Shown: in pieces, positions 42,044 to 49,360 of the stretch | Position numbering within the stretch: the first letter of the stretch is position 1 | Layout: each line of letters begins with the position of its first letter | Source of the DNA: an uncultured Flavonifractor sp. | GTDB taxonomy: Bacteria; Bacillota; Clostridia; Oscillospirales; Oscillospiraceae | Length of the DNA: 64,000 nucleotides | Assembly: GCA_947346365.1 (NCBI GenBank) | Contig: CANAAV010000010.1 | Span: 1-64,000 of the forward strand | Direction: 5' to 3' | The notes under the pieces: model-generated | What the model was told of the DNA's origin: nothing | The model's input: only the letters and a program-made list of their open reading frames with translations | Database searches by the model: none | Program-made: the position numbers and the translations under genes

Positions 42044-42598
42044 CTATCTGCTTTGCCCCGCTTCACGCAGGGCCTGTTCCTGTTCCTGCAAATACTCCCG
42101 CAGCCACAGGACAATCTCCGGTTCGGCCAGAGAGATGCCCTCCCCAAGCTGTTCCCGCAGCTGCTGGGTGTCCATGGTAAAGCCGCGCCCCTCCCGGCGG
42201 CGGGTGTACACACAGCGCAGCTGCGGAGCGCCCTGAACCAACAGGGCGACGGTGTCCGCCAGATCTCCCAGAGGCGGACAGTCGATGTGCCCGCTGTGAA
42301 AGACCGCCTGCGTCCGGGTGCCTACGTTTTGGGTGCTCTCAATGGAAAAGGACCCGCCGGTCTGCTCGGCAGACATGCGCAGCAGGGGGATGCCCAGGCC
42401 CATCTTGCGGGTCGTGCGGGTGGTGGTAAACGGGTCGCACGCGTGCGCGAGCAGCTCCGGAGACATGCCGCAGCCGTCGTCGGCGACGGTGAGGACAACG
42501 CGCCCCCCCTCCTCCTCCAAGGTCAGGTCAATCCGCTTGGCCCCAGCGGTGACGGAGTTTTGGGCGATATCCAGAATATGCAGGGAGATGTCTTTCAT
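42044..42598 (-). CDS. Stand-alone HATPase (histidine-kinase-like ATPase) in the hydrogenase operon
   Basis: 184 residues. A GHKL ATPase: N-box LDIAQNSVTAGAKRIDL, G1 VADDGCGMSPELL, F-box DPFTTTRTTRKMGLGIPLLR with G2. There is no dimerisation/His domain and no sensor, but ~80 residues follow the ATPase. It could be an anti-sigma/partner-switch kinase or a phosphotransfer partner of separately encoded DRTGG and PHP proteins. Lies between hydC and the 2Fe-2S gene, so it is made with the enzyme. 28 bp to its downstream neighbour, 15 bp to hydC. Confidence 0.88.
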   Translation of the reverse strand: MKDISLHILDIAQNSVTAGAKRIDLTLEEEGGRVVLTVADDGCGMSPELLAHACDPFTTTRTTRKMGLGIPLLRMSAEQTGGSFSIESTQNVGTRTQAVFHSGHIDCPPLGDLADTVALLVQGAPQLRCVYTRRREGRGFTMDTQQLREQLGEGISLAEPEIVLWLREYLQEQEQALREAGQSR

Positions 42599-42613
42599 GG
42601 GCGTTCTCTCCGG

Positions 42614-43108
42614 TTATTTGTAGTTGTCCAGAATGGGTCCCACCTGGTCGGGGGTGAGACGGCCGTACACGTCGTTATTAATCATCATTACCGGAGCCAG
42701 GCCGCAGGCGCCCACACAGCGGCAAGAGTCCAGAGAGAACTTTCCGTCGGGGGTGATGGCGCCGGGGACGATCCCGAGCTTTTGCTCCACGGCGCTGAGC
42801 AGGGAAGCGGCCCCCTTCACATAGCAGGCGGTGCCCAGGCAGACAGAGATCTGATATTTCCCCTTGGGATTCAAAGTGAACTGCGCGTAAAAAGAGGCCA
42901 CCCCGTATACCTCGGACAAGGGGATTTCCAACCCCTCGGCCACCATGATTTGGACCTCCTCCGGCAGATAGCCGAAGATTTCCTGGGCGGCCTGGAGCAC
43001 CGGCATAGTGGCCCCCGGCTGGCCCTTGTGCTGGGCGATGACCTGCTGTAGCCGCTCCTCCTGCTCGGGGGTGCCCCGATAGGGGACGACGCTTTTGCAG
43101 TTGGGCAT
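42614..43108 (-). CDS. hydC: HydC, 2Fe-2S NuoE-like subunit
   Basis: 164 residues. NuoE family: helical N-terminus (PVLQAAQEIFGYLPEEVQIM), VYGVASFYAQF, and the thioredoxin-fold 2Fe-2S ligands CLGTACYVKGA and CRCVGACGLAPV (Cys ~90, 95, 131, 135). Passes electrons between HydB flavin and the complex. AAGGAAGG precedes the ATG. It is the first structural gene, ~45-175 nt downstream of two candidate promoters and a Rex-like operator. Confidence 0.93.
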   Translation of the reverse strand: MPNCKSVVPYRGTPEQEERLQQVIAQHKGQPGATMPVLQAAQEIFGYLPEEVQIMVAEGLEIPLSEVYGVASFYAQFTLNPKGKYQISVCLGTACYVKGAASLLSAVEQKLGIVPGAITPDGKFSLDSCRCVGACGLAPVMMINNDVYGRLTPDQVGPILDNYK

Positions 43109-43157
43109 GGTACGTCCTTCCTTTCTGAAACTATGAGTTTAGTTTGTGGCTTCCTCC

Positions 43158-43185
43158 ATTATAATAGCTGTGATAAAAATGTAAA
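43158..43185 (-). promoter_or_regulatory. Proximal promoter candidate for hydC operon
   Basis: TTTACA, 16 bp, TATAAT on the minus strand, ~50 bp from hydC. Confidence 0.55.
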
Positions 43186-43267
43186 TAGGTTTTGCCTGCG
43201 TCAAAAGAAAAACTATGTAGTACAGTTAACACTCTTTAATTAAGAAAAGTGAAAAAGAGCGGGTACT

Positions 43268-43285
43268 TTGTTAAAAATTTGACGA
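43268..43285. promoter_or_regulatory. Rex-like operator upstream of hydC
   Basis: TTGTTAA AAAT TTGACGA matches the Rex consensus TTGTTAA-N4-TTAACAA at 12 of 14 informative positions. It overlaps the predicted transcription start of the distal promoter (43291-43319), where a NADH-sensing repressor would block initiation. Rex itself is not in the window. Confidence 0.55.
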
Positions 43286-43290
43286 TGTTA

Positions 43291-43319
43291 ATCATACCAC
43301 AAACGATGACCGCTGTAAA
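43291..43319 (-). promoter_or_regulatory. Distal promoter candidate for hydC operon
   Basis: TTTACA, 17 bp, TATGAT on the minus strand, just downstream of the PHP gene. Predicted start ~43284, inside the Rex-like site. Confidence 0.6.
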
Positions 43320-43350
43320 GAGGAAAAAGACGGTGCACTCGGGAAAACCA

Positions 43351-44061
43351 TCATGCGCCTGACTTCAGCCAGCGCAAGGCTGCCTGTGGGGTGGGCTCTG
43401 GCAGGTCCATGGTGTATTGGGCGCTCCAAATTTGGTCCAGATAGTGGGCGTCGGAATTGTGGAGGAAGCGCAGGCCAGCCAAGTCCTGCCGCTGGGAGAA
43501 TTCCGGCGGACAGCTGTGGGAGAGCTCCGCCGCAGGGAAGTCCAGCTCCGGATCCCAGACGCCCAGCACCCCCAGCAGGGAGAAGGCCGGCCGGTCGATA
43601 TGGGCGGGCCAGGAAAAACCGCCGTGGGCCGCCACCAGGGCGGGGACCTGCGCAAGAGGGATCTGAGTGGGGGCGGCCAGCATGCGGGGGTCCTCCCCCA
43701 GGATCAGGTCCCCCTCGTCCATATAGAGCTGATGGCCGAATATATCCGGGTCATTTTGCCCGAGGCCGAAGCGGGGAGAAATCTGAGCCTCAAACCGCTC
43801 TGCCTGAGCCGGAGTGGGGAAGACGCAAATCACATGGATTTCCTCACAGGTGCACAGCTCCATGCCCGCCAGGGCGACAAGCCCCCGTTCCTGGGCGGCG
43901 CGGCAGAAGGGGGCGCAGTTTCCGCAGGTGTTGTGGTCGGTGAGCGCCACCACGTTGAGCCCCGCCAGGGCGCACATGGCCGCCAAATTGGCGGGGGTCA
44001 TGTCCTCGCTGCCGCAGGGGGAGAGGCAGGAGTGCAGGTGCAGATCGTAATAGAGCTTCAT
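43351..44061 (-). CDS. PHP-domain phosphoesterase
   Basis: 236 residues. PHP metal motifs: YDLHLHSCLSPCG (H-x-H, ~6-18), LTDHNTCGNCAPFC, GMELCTCEEIH (Glu and His), PAHIDRPAFS and LHNSDAHYLDQ. Such proteins hydrolyse phosphomonoesters or nucleotides, for example 3',5'-bisnucleotides; here there is an unusual abundance of cysteines near the active site. It starts 1 bp after the stop of a DRTGG gene, so they are one operon. Placement next to hydABC suggests a signalling role (inferred). Confidence 0.88.
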   Translation of the reverse strand: MKLYYDLHLHSCLSPCGSEDMTPANLAAMCALAGLNVVALTDHNTCGNCAPFCRAAQERGLVALAGMELCTCEEIHVICVFPTPAQAERFEAQISPRFGLGQNDPDIFGHQLYMDEGDLILGEDPRMLAAPTQIPLAQVPALVAAHGGFSWPAHIDRPAFSLLGVLGVWDPELDFPAAELSHSCPPEFSQRQDLAGLRFLHNSDAHYLDQIWSAQYTMDLPEPTPQAALRWLKSGA

Positions 44062-44062
44062 C

Positions 44063-44395
44063 TCAGCGCTCCAGCAGCGCGCCCAGGGCCAGGGCGGCGG
44101 TAAAGGTGTCCTGGGCCGTCCCCAAAAGGTTGACGCCCTTTTCCTGAGCCCGGCGGAGCAGATCCGGGTCAGGCTGCACGCCCTCGGCGAGAATGACGCA
44201 GGCGGCGTCCGCCATCAGGGACACGGCGGCGACGTTTTGGTTGGACATGATGGTTAGCCAGGCGCATCCGGCCCGGGCCCGGCCCAATACCCAGCTGAGC
44301 AGGTCCCCGGCATAGCCGCCAAGGACCTGCCGCTCCGGCTCCGCCAGGTGAAATTCGGTGAGGGAGAGAGCCTTTGCCAGCGCTTGTACTGTCAT
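44063..44395 (-). CDS. Small DRTGG-domain protein
   Basis: 110 residues, resembling the DRTGG domain found in HPr kinase and CBS-pyrophosphatases: HLAEPERQVLGGYAGDLLSW, GCAWLTIMSNQNVAAVSLMA, CVILAEGVQPDPDLLRRAQE, VNLLGTAQDTFT. The domain probably binds a nucleotide or regulatory ligand. AAGGAGGTTATCCCT precedes ATG 44395. A second DRTGG gene lies at 46648-47004, giving the locus two copies. Confidence 0.82.
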   Translation of the reverse strand: MTVQALAKALSLTEFHLAEPERQVLGGYAGDLLSWVLGRARAGCAWLTIMSNQNVAAVSLMADAACVILAEGVQPDPDLLRRAQEKGVNLLGTAQDTFTAALALGALLER

Positions 44396-44501
44396 AGGGA
44401 TAACCTCCTTTGTCAAGTGAAGCGCACCGGTTTGGTGCGGCGCAGTTGCTTGCGCTGCCGGAATGGACGTAGTATGCTTGAAGCGGAAAGGAGCGAATCG
44501 T

Positions 44502-44795
44502 ATGAATGGTATGAGCCGGACCCTTTCCGCCAATCTGCGGGATCTGCGCGGCGTGCATCAGCTGACCTTGGAACAGGTGGCGGAACGGGTCGGAGTGACC
44601 CGCCAGGCGGCGGCCCGCCTACTGACGGCGGCGGTTTGGACCGTTACGCAGCGGCTGGCGCTGCCGGTTATTCTGGAATACCTGCTCTCGCTGGTCCTGG
44701 CCCAGGCGGGGTGTCTGGCACTGTATGAGCTGCTCTCCCGGACGCCGGGGGTGAGGGTACTGTTTGCCCTGGAGGGAGGGAGGAAGCCGCGCTAG
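44502..44795 (+). CDS. XRE-like HTH protein with hydrophobic C-terminal tail
   Basis: 97 residues. Residues ~8-42 form a helix-turn-helix (NLRDLRGVHQLTLEQVAERV then GVTRQAAARLL), followed by a hydrophobic segment (~50-80, LPVILEYLLSLVLAQAGCLA) and a short basic end. A membrane- or effector-binding tail on such a small HTH protein is unusual. AAAGGAG precedes ATG 44502. The only plus-strand gene inside the hydrogenase locus, divergent from the DRTGG gene, so it may regulate it. Confidence 0.65.
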   Translation: MNGMSRTLSANLRDLRGVHQLTLEQVAERVGVTRQAAARLLTAAVWTVTQRLALPVILEYLLSLVLAQAGCLALYELLSRTPGVRVLFALEGGRKPR

Positions 44796-44831
44796 GCAGA
44801 GAGGGGCCGGCAAGGGCCGTGCAGGCTGGAA

Positions 44832-44870
44832 ACAGGCCGCCGTAAGACGAAAACGTCTCCGGCGGCCTGT
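44832..44870. terminator. Terminator hairpin between convergent genes
   Basis: ACAGGCCGCCG...CGGCGGCCTGT with a GACG/CGTC inner pairing; next to the stop of the hydrogenase-like Fe-S gene. Confidence 0.7.
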
Positions 44871-44874
44871 CTTG

Positions 44875-46200
44875 TTATGCTTTTGGCGGCTGCTGGCGGC
44901 GGAAAGGGGCGGGGAGATAGTCGTCCGCTGTGGCGCTTCCCCCGGCAATTTCCTGGAGCATACGCTCCCGCACCTTGAAAATACAGTCGTCCTCCGAAGC
45001 GCGGCCTAACACCACGTCTTCAGCGAAGGCGTGGCAGGAAGGGGCCCCGCAGGAGCCGCAGTGGAGACCCGGCAGATGCTCCTCCAGCTGCTGGATCTTG
45101 AGCTGCTTGGCCATGGCCTGTTCCCGGTTGTGGTCCAGAACAAAAGCGGGCACATATTGCAGTTCTTTGTTGCGCTTTACAATGTCCCGGTCCTCCCCCA
45201 GCAGCAAAAAGCGGTTACGGGAGACGGGCAGGCCCTTCATCAGGCCTTTAAGCCGCATCCGGGCGGCATAGGGGTTCTCCACCGTGAAGCATCCGCCTAC
45301 GCACCCCTGGGTGCAGGCGGACAGCTCCAGAAAATCTGCCTCCGGCAGGCGGCCGTCCTCAATTTCCTCCAGCATCCGAATGACGTTGGTGATGCCGTCT
45401 ACCGCCACGCAGCGCTGGCTGAGCCTGGCGGCGCTCTCTCCGCCGCAGGCGGCCCAGCCCAGACCCAAAATACCCGCGGTGGACAAAGGTTCCACCCGCT
45501 CCAGGTGCTTCATGGGAGAGAGCAGGCGTAAGTACACGTCCCGGATGGCAAAGGCGCCGTCCAGCACCGGACGGTCCAGACCTTCCGGGACCCTGGCGGC
45601 GGTGACCTTGGAGGAGCAGGGAACGATGGCGAACACCCCGATTTCCTCCGGAGGCAGGCCGGTGTCCGCCGCTGCCTCCCGCCGGGCCAAAACGGCGGCC
45701 AGCTCCATGGGGAGGATGGCGTTTTCCACATGGGGCAGCAGCTTGGGAAAACGCATCCGGATGAGCCGCAGCACCGTGGGACAGGAAGAAGAGATCTGCG
45801 GCGTGTCCGCGCTCTGGCCCGCGGTGATGCCCTGGCGGATAAAATCAGAGATCAGCTCGGCGGCTTTGGCGGTCTCATAGACCTTTTGAAAGCCGATTTC
45901 CATAAGACCGCTGAGTACAATGTTTACATCGTCCAGATTGTGGAACTGGGCGTATAGGGCCGGCTCCGGCAGAGCCACACAGTAGGAGAAACGGGAGAGC
46001 TGTTCGTCCAGCTTGTCGCCTACGGACTTGATGGCCCTGTGGGGACACACGCGGATGCAGTTGCCGCAGTCGATGCACCGGTCCGGCAGGATGGTGGCCT
46101 TGCGGCCCCGGACCCGGATGGCCTCGGTAGGACAGCTCTTGATGCAGGAGGTACAGCCCCGGCAGCGCTTATAATCCAACACGACGGAATGCCGCATCAT
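44875..46200 (-). CDS. Hydrogenase-like Fe-S protein, divergent H-cluster motifs (HydS/group D-like)
   Basis: 441 residues. N-terminal 2x 4Fe-4S ferredoxin (CRGCTSCIKSCPTEAI; CIDCGNCIRVCPHRAI), an H-cluster-type domain with altered motifs, and a C-terminal CGSCGAPSCHAFAED Fe-S domain. L1 is SSSCPTV (not TSCxPGW), L2 VPCSSKV (not MPCxxKxxE), L3 SACTQGCVGGC (not MACPGGCxxGGG). One cysteine per L1 and L2 and both L3 cysteines remain, so an H-cluster or Fe-S cluster may still bind. Relatives are thought to act as H2 or redox sensors. No PAS domain. Confidence 0.85.
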   Translation of the reverse strand: MMRHSVVLDYKRCRGCTSCIKSCPTEAIRVRGRKATILPDRCIDCGNCIRVCPHRAIKSVGDKLDEQLSRFSYCVALPEPALYAQFHNLDDVNIVLSGLMEIGFQKVYETAKAAELISDFIRQGITAGQSADTPQISSSCPTVLRLIRMRFPKLLPHVENAILPMELAAVLARREAAADTGLPPEEIGVFAIVPCSSKVTAARVPEGLDRPVLDGAFAIRDVYLRLLSPMKHLERVEPLSTAGILGLGWAACGGESAARLSQRCVAVDGITNVIRMLEEIEDGRLPEADFLELSACTQGCVGGCFTVENPYAARMRLKGLMKGLPVSRNRFLLLGEDRDIVKRNKELQYVPAFVLDHNREQAMAKQLKIQQLEEHLPGLHCGSCGAPSCHAFAEDVVLGRASEDDCIFKVRERMLQEIAGGSATADDYLPAPFRRQQPPKA

Positions 46201-46232
46201 AAAGCCAAGTCACCTCGCTTTACTTGCGCGCC

Positions 46233-46661
46233 TCATGCCTGGGGGACGCGGATGATAATGGTTACGGTGGTGCCCTGGCCCACCTGGGTGTCAATGCTCA
46301 TCTCGTCGGAATAGCGCTTCATATTGGGCAGGCCCATGCCGGCCCCGAAGCCCAGCTCTCGGGCGGTGGCCCCGGCGGTGGACCAGCCCTCCTGCATGGC
46401 CTGGTCTACGTTGGGAATGCCGGGGCCGGTGTCCCGCATACGGATGAGAATGTGGTCCATGTCCACCTCTACCTCGGCCTGTCCGCCGTCGGCATGGATG
46501 ACCATGTTGATCTCTCCTTCATACATGCAGATGGACGCCCGGCGGATGACCTCTTGGGGCAGGCCCAGCTTTTTCAGGGTGAGCTTCATTTTGCTGGAGG
46601 CCTCGCCGGCTTCGATCAGGTCGCCGCCCTCCACGGGGTAGACCAGTTTAATCGTCTCCAT
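46233..46661 (-). CDS. Anti-sigma/RsbW-like stand-alone HATPase
   Basis: 142 residues. GHKL ATPase of the RsbW/SpoIIAB kind: MYEGEINMVIHADGGQAEV (N-box), RMRDTGPGIPNVDQA (G1), LGFGAGMGLPNMKRYSDEM (G2). Such proteins phosphorylate an anti-sigma-factor antagonist or bind sigma. No SpoIIAA/SpoIIE partner is visible in the window. Start ATG 46661 follows GAGGG by 7 nt and overlaps the DRTGG gene end by 14 nt. Placed directly before the hydrogenase-like protein. Confidence 0.88.
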   Translation of the reverse strand: METIKLVYPVEGGDLIEAGEASSKMKLTLKKLGLPQEVIRRASICMYEGEINMVIHADGGQAEVEVDMDHILIRMRDTGPGIPNVDQAMQEGWSTAGATARELGFGAGMGLPNMKRYSDEMSIDTQVGQGTTVTIIIRVPQA

Positions 46662-47004
46662 CGCATTTCCCTCGCAATCCTTTGGAATAGAGCAGGCCGC
46701 AGGCCTCATACATTCCCTTAGGGCTGGACATCACCACGATGTCCCGCTCTTCGGCAAGACGTATCATGTCCGCGCTGGGGGATTTGCCCCGGATAAAGAT
46801 GATGCAGGGCATTTCTACCATGTCGGCGGTGCGCACGACCTGGGGATTTACCAGTCCGGTGAGCAGCAGGGCCGGCTCTTTTACATAGGCCAGCACGTCG
46901 CTCATAAAATCGCTGCCGCAGGCGGTGTGCACCTCCCGCTCCAGCCGGTCTCCGCCCCACAGCACTGTGGCGTCCAGCGCCTGCCTGATGTCGGAAAGCG
47001 TCAT
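46648..47004 (-). CDS. DRTGG-domain protein (first gene of the sensor-like operon)
   Basis: 118 residues of the DRTGG type, related in layout to 44063-44395 (VHTACGSDFMSDVLAYVKEP, LLLTGLVNPQVVRTADMVEM, CIIFIRGKSPSADMIRLAEE). No enzymatic motif. AAGGAGGGG precedes ATG 47004, and a SigA-type promoter is 45-75 bp upstream. The order DRTGG, HATPase, hydrogenase-like protein mirrors DRTGG, PHP, hydC, HATPase in the adjacent operon. Confidence 0.82.
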   Translation of the reverse strand: MTLSDIRQALDATVLWGGDRLEREVHTACGSDFMSDVLAYVKEPALLLTGLVNPQVVRTADMVEMPCIIFIRGKSPSADMIRLAEERDIVVMSSPKGMYEACGLLYSKGLRGKCDGDD

Positions 47005-47048
47005 AGGCGTGCCCCTCCTTTTCCAAACTGAAATCAGCAGTTTAGCCC

Positions 47049-47077
47049 ATCATACCACAAAGCGGCCGGCAGTGCAA
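47049..47077 (-). promoter_or_regulatory. SigA-type promoter of the DRTGG-HATPase-hydS-like operon
   Basis: TTGCAC, 17 bp, TATGAT on the minus strand. Just upstream (47092-47098, TTGTGAA read on the minus strand) is one Rex-type half-site, without a good second half. Confidence 0.6.
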
Positions 47078-47139
47078 AGGGTTTTCAAATATTCACAAAG
47101 TTTTTTTCTGGAAGGGGAAGGTTTTAGGCAATCCCGGCA

Positions 47140-47169
47140 TTGACAGGCGGGCGTCCTATCGGATATAAT
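47140..47169 (+). promoter_or_regulatory. SigA-type promoter of serC
   Basis: TTGACA, 18 bp, TATAAT, 57 bp before serC. Confidence 0.7.
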
Positions 47170-47225
47170 GTGACTTTAACAAGGTAAAGCAATCAAGGCG
47201 AACAATGATAAGGAGGCCGTCTATC

Positions 47226-48314
47226 ATGGCAAGCGAACGCGTGTATAATTTTTCCGCAGGCCCATCCATGCTGCCGCTGGAGGCGCTTAAGCGCGCCGGC
47301 AGCGAGATCACCAACTATCAGGGGTCCGGCATGTCCGTCATGGAGATGAGCCACCGGTCCAAGGCGTTTCAGAAAATTTTTGACGATACCCAGGCGAAGT
47401 TCCGCTCCCTGCTGAACGTGCCGGAGGGATATAAGGTCCTTTTCCTTCAGGGGGGCGCGTCCGGACAGTTCTCCATGGCCCCGCTGAACCTGATCGGGAA
47501 GACCGGCAGAGCTGATTACGCCGTCACCGGCAACTTCTCTAACATCGCGTATAAAGAGGCCAAGAAGTATGGTCAAATCAGTTTGGCCGCTTCTTCTGAG
47601 GATAAAAATCACACCTACATTCCCCGGCAGGATCAGCTGAAGCTGGACTCCCAGGCCAGCTATTTCTATTACTGCGCCAATAACACCATCTACGGCACCG
47701 AGTGGCAGTATGTGCCCGACACCGGGGACGTGCCCATTGTGTGCGATATGTCCTCCGACATTCTCTCCCGCCCGGTGGACGTGAGCAAATACGGCGTCAT
47801 TTTTGCAGGGGCCCAGAAGAATATGGCTCCTGCGGGGCTGACCGTGGTGATTATCAAGGAGTCCCTGGCGGGCCATGAGCTGCCCTACACTCCTCTGATG
47901 ATGAATTATAAGACGATGATTGACAAGGACTCTATGTACAACACGCCCCCCTGCTGGTGTATTTATATGCTGGGGCTGGTGCTGGACTGGCTGGAGGAGC
48001 AGGGCGGCGTTCCCGGCATGGAGGCGATCAAGCACAGCAAGGCCCAGATGCTCTACGATACGGTGGACGCCTCCCGGCTGTTTACCTGCGGGGTGGAGAG
48101 GACTTCCCGCTCTGATATGAACGTGGTCTTCCGCACCGGCAGCGACGAGCTGGACGCCAAGTTTGTCAAGGAGAGCGTGGAGGCGGGCTTCACCAACCTG
48201 AAGGGCCACCGGAGCGTGGGCGGAATGCGGGCGTCCATATACAACGCCATGCCTATGGAGGGCGTGGAGAAGCTGTGCGACTTTATCAAAGCCTTTGACA
48301 AAAAGAATGGATGA
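47226..48314 (+). CDS. serC: Phosphoserine aminotransferase
   Basis: 362 residues. VYNFSAGPSMLP opens the protein, LFLQGGASGQFSM is the PLP-phosphate loop, and FAGAQKNMAPAGLT carries the PLP lysine (~197). It converts 3-phosphohydroxypyruvate to phosphoserine, or the related step in PLP synthesis. AAGGAGG precedes ATG 47226. Overlaps the DUF1963 gene by 4 nt and is followed by serA, making a serine-biosynthesis unit without serB. Confidence 0.95.
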   Translation: MASERVYNFSAGPSMLPLEALKRAGSEITNYQGSGMSVMEMSHRSKAFQKIFDDTQAKFRSLLNVPEGYKVLFLQGGASGQFSMAPLNLIGKTGRADYAVTGNFSNIAYKEAKKYGQISLAASSEDKNHTYIPRQDQLKLDSQASYFYYCANNTIYGTEWQYVPDTGDVPIVCDMSSDILSRPVDVSKYGVIFAGAQKNMAPAGLTVVIIKESLAGHELPYTPLMMNYKTMIDKDSMYNTPPCWCIYMLGLVLDWLEEQGGVPGMEAIKHSKAQMLYDTVDASRLFTCGVERTSRSDMNVVFRTGSDELDAKFVKESVEAGFTNLKGHRSVGGMRASIYNAMPMEGVEKLCDFIKAFDKKNG

Positions 48315-49225
48315 TGAAGCGGGATAAGCAGCTGGAGAGCAACGAGCGGGCCCGCCAGATTGCCAAGGAGGTCTATGACCTGGCCCGCCAGATTACAGCG
48401 GAGATCCAGGCGGAACACCGCCGGCCCTGCGTGCGCTTTACTCTGGAGCCGGGCGAGCCAGGACTGCTGGACAGCAAGGCGGGCGGGACGCCCTATCTGC
48501 CCCCTGATATGGCCTGGCCGCTGGATAGCGGGGGCAATGGGCTGTCCCTGCTGGCCCAGGTGGACTGCGCCGGATTGGGCGGATTGGACGGCTTTCCCCA
48601 CACAGGGCTGTTGCAGTTCTGGATTGCCTGGGGCGACGCTTATGGCGTGAACTTTGACGATCTCACGGACCCCGGCGGGTTTCGGGTGCTCTACCACGAA
48701 ACGGCGGACCCATCCGTCACGGCGGAGGAGGTGCGCGCCAAATGTCCGCCCCGGCCGGAGAGCCGGTATGACGACGATTGGCTTCCGGTTTTCAAGACCT
48801 GCCGGATCAGGCTCAGCGCCCCGGCGGAGCAGGGGATGAACGAGCTGGACCCCCGCTTTGACCGCCTTTTTGTGGAAAGGTGGAACCGGGCGCGGCCGGA
48901 CCTTAGGCTGGAGTACCAGTGGAAGCTGCACAGTTTGGTGGCCGACCGCCTCCGGGACTACAGCGCCACCGGTCAGCCCGGGTGGGAGGCCCCTTACCAC
49001 CAGCTGGGCGGTTATCCCTACTTTACCCAGTCAGACCCCCGGCCTGGGCGTTATGAGGAGTTGGATACCCTGCTTTTCCAACTGGACAGCGAAATGCGGG
49101 ACACGGGCAAGGGCGGCGATCTGGTGCTCTGGGGGGACTGCGGCGTAGCCAATTTTTTTATCAGCCGGGAGGCCCTGGAAAAACGGGATTTTTCCAGGGT
49201 GGCCTACACATGGGACTGCTGTTAG
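48311..49225 (+). CDS. DUF1963 (YwqG-like) protein
   Basis: 304 residues of the YwqG family: YLPPDMAWPLDSGGNGLSLL, LAQVDCAGLGG, GLLQFWIAWGD, YHQLGGYPYFTQSDPR, and GDCGVANFFISREALEKRDF near the C-terminus. The family is widely conserved but has no established reaction. It starts inside the end of serC (ATGATG overlapping TGA), which ties its expression to serine synthesis. No catalytic residues can be named. Confidence 0.88.
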   Translation: MMKRDKQLESNERARQIAKEVYDLARQITAEIQAEHRRPCVRFTLEPGEPGLLDSKAGGTPYLPPDMAWPLDSGGNGLSLLAQVDCAGLGGLDGFPHTGLLQFWIAWGDAYGVNFDDLTDPGGFRVLYHETADPSVTAEEVRAKCPPRPESRYDDDWLPVFKTCRIRLSAPAEQGMNELDPRFDRLFVERWNRARPDLRLEYQWKLHSLVADRLRDYSATGQPGWEAPYHQLGGYPYFTQSDPRPGRYEELDTLLFQLDSEMRDTGKGGDLVLWGDCGVANFFISREALEKRDFSRVAYTWDCC

Positions 49226-49230
49226 GACCG

Positions 49231-49330
49231 TAGAGGCCTGTTGAAAAACGCTCTGCGCGCAGCCTGCCTGGCGGAATTCTGTCGGCGCCCAGTACAGGCC
49301 GCGCGTATCCGGAATTGAAACAGGCTCTGA
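49231..49330 (+). repeat. Short element with imperfect terminal inverted repeats
   Basis: TAGAGGCCTGTTGAAAA at the left end and TTGAAACAGGCTCTGA at the right (complement TCAGAGCCTGTTTCAA) share AGAG-CCTGTT. The ends resemble those of the 2891-3053 element (GGCCTTGTTTGAAAA). It lies between the DUF1963 gene and serA. Confidence 0.45.
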
Positions 49331-49360
49331 GGCAAATTAAGTATACGAGGAGGAACGAAG

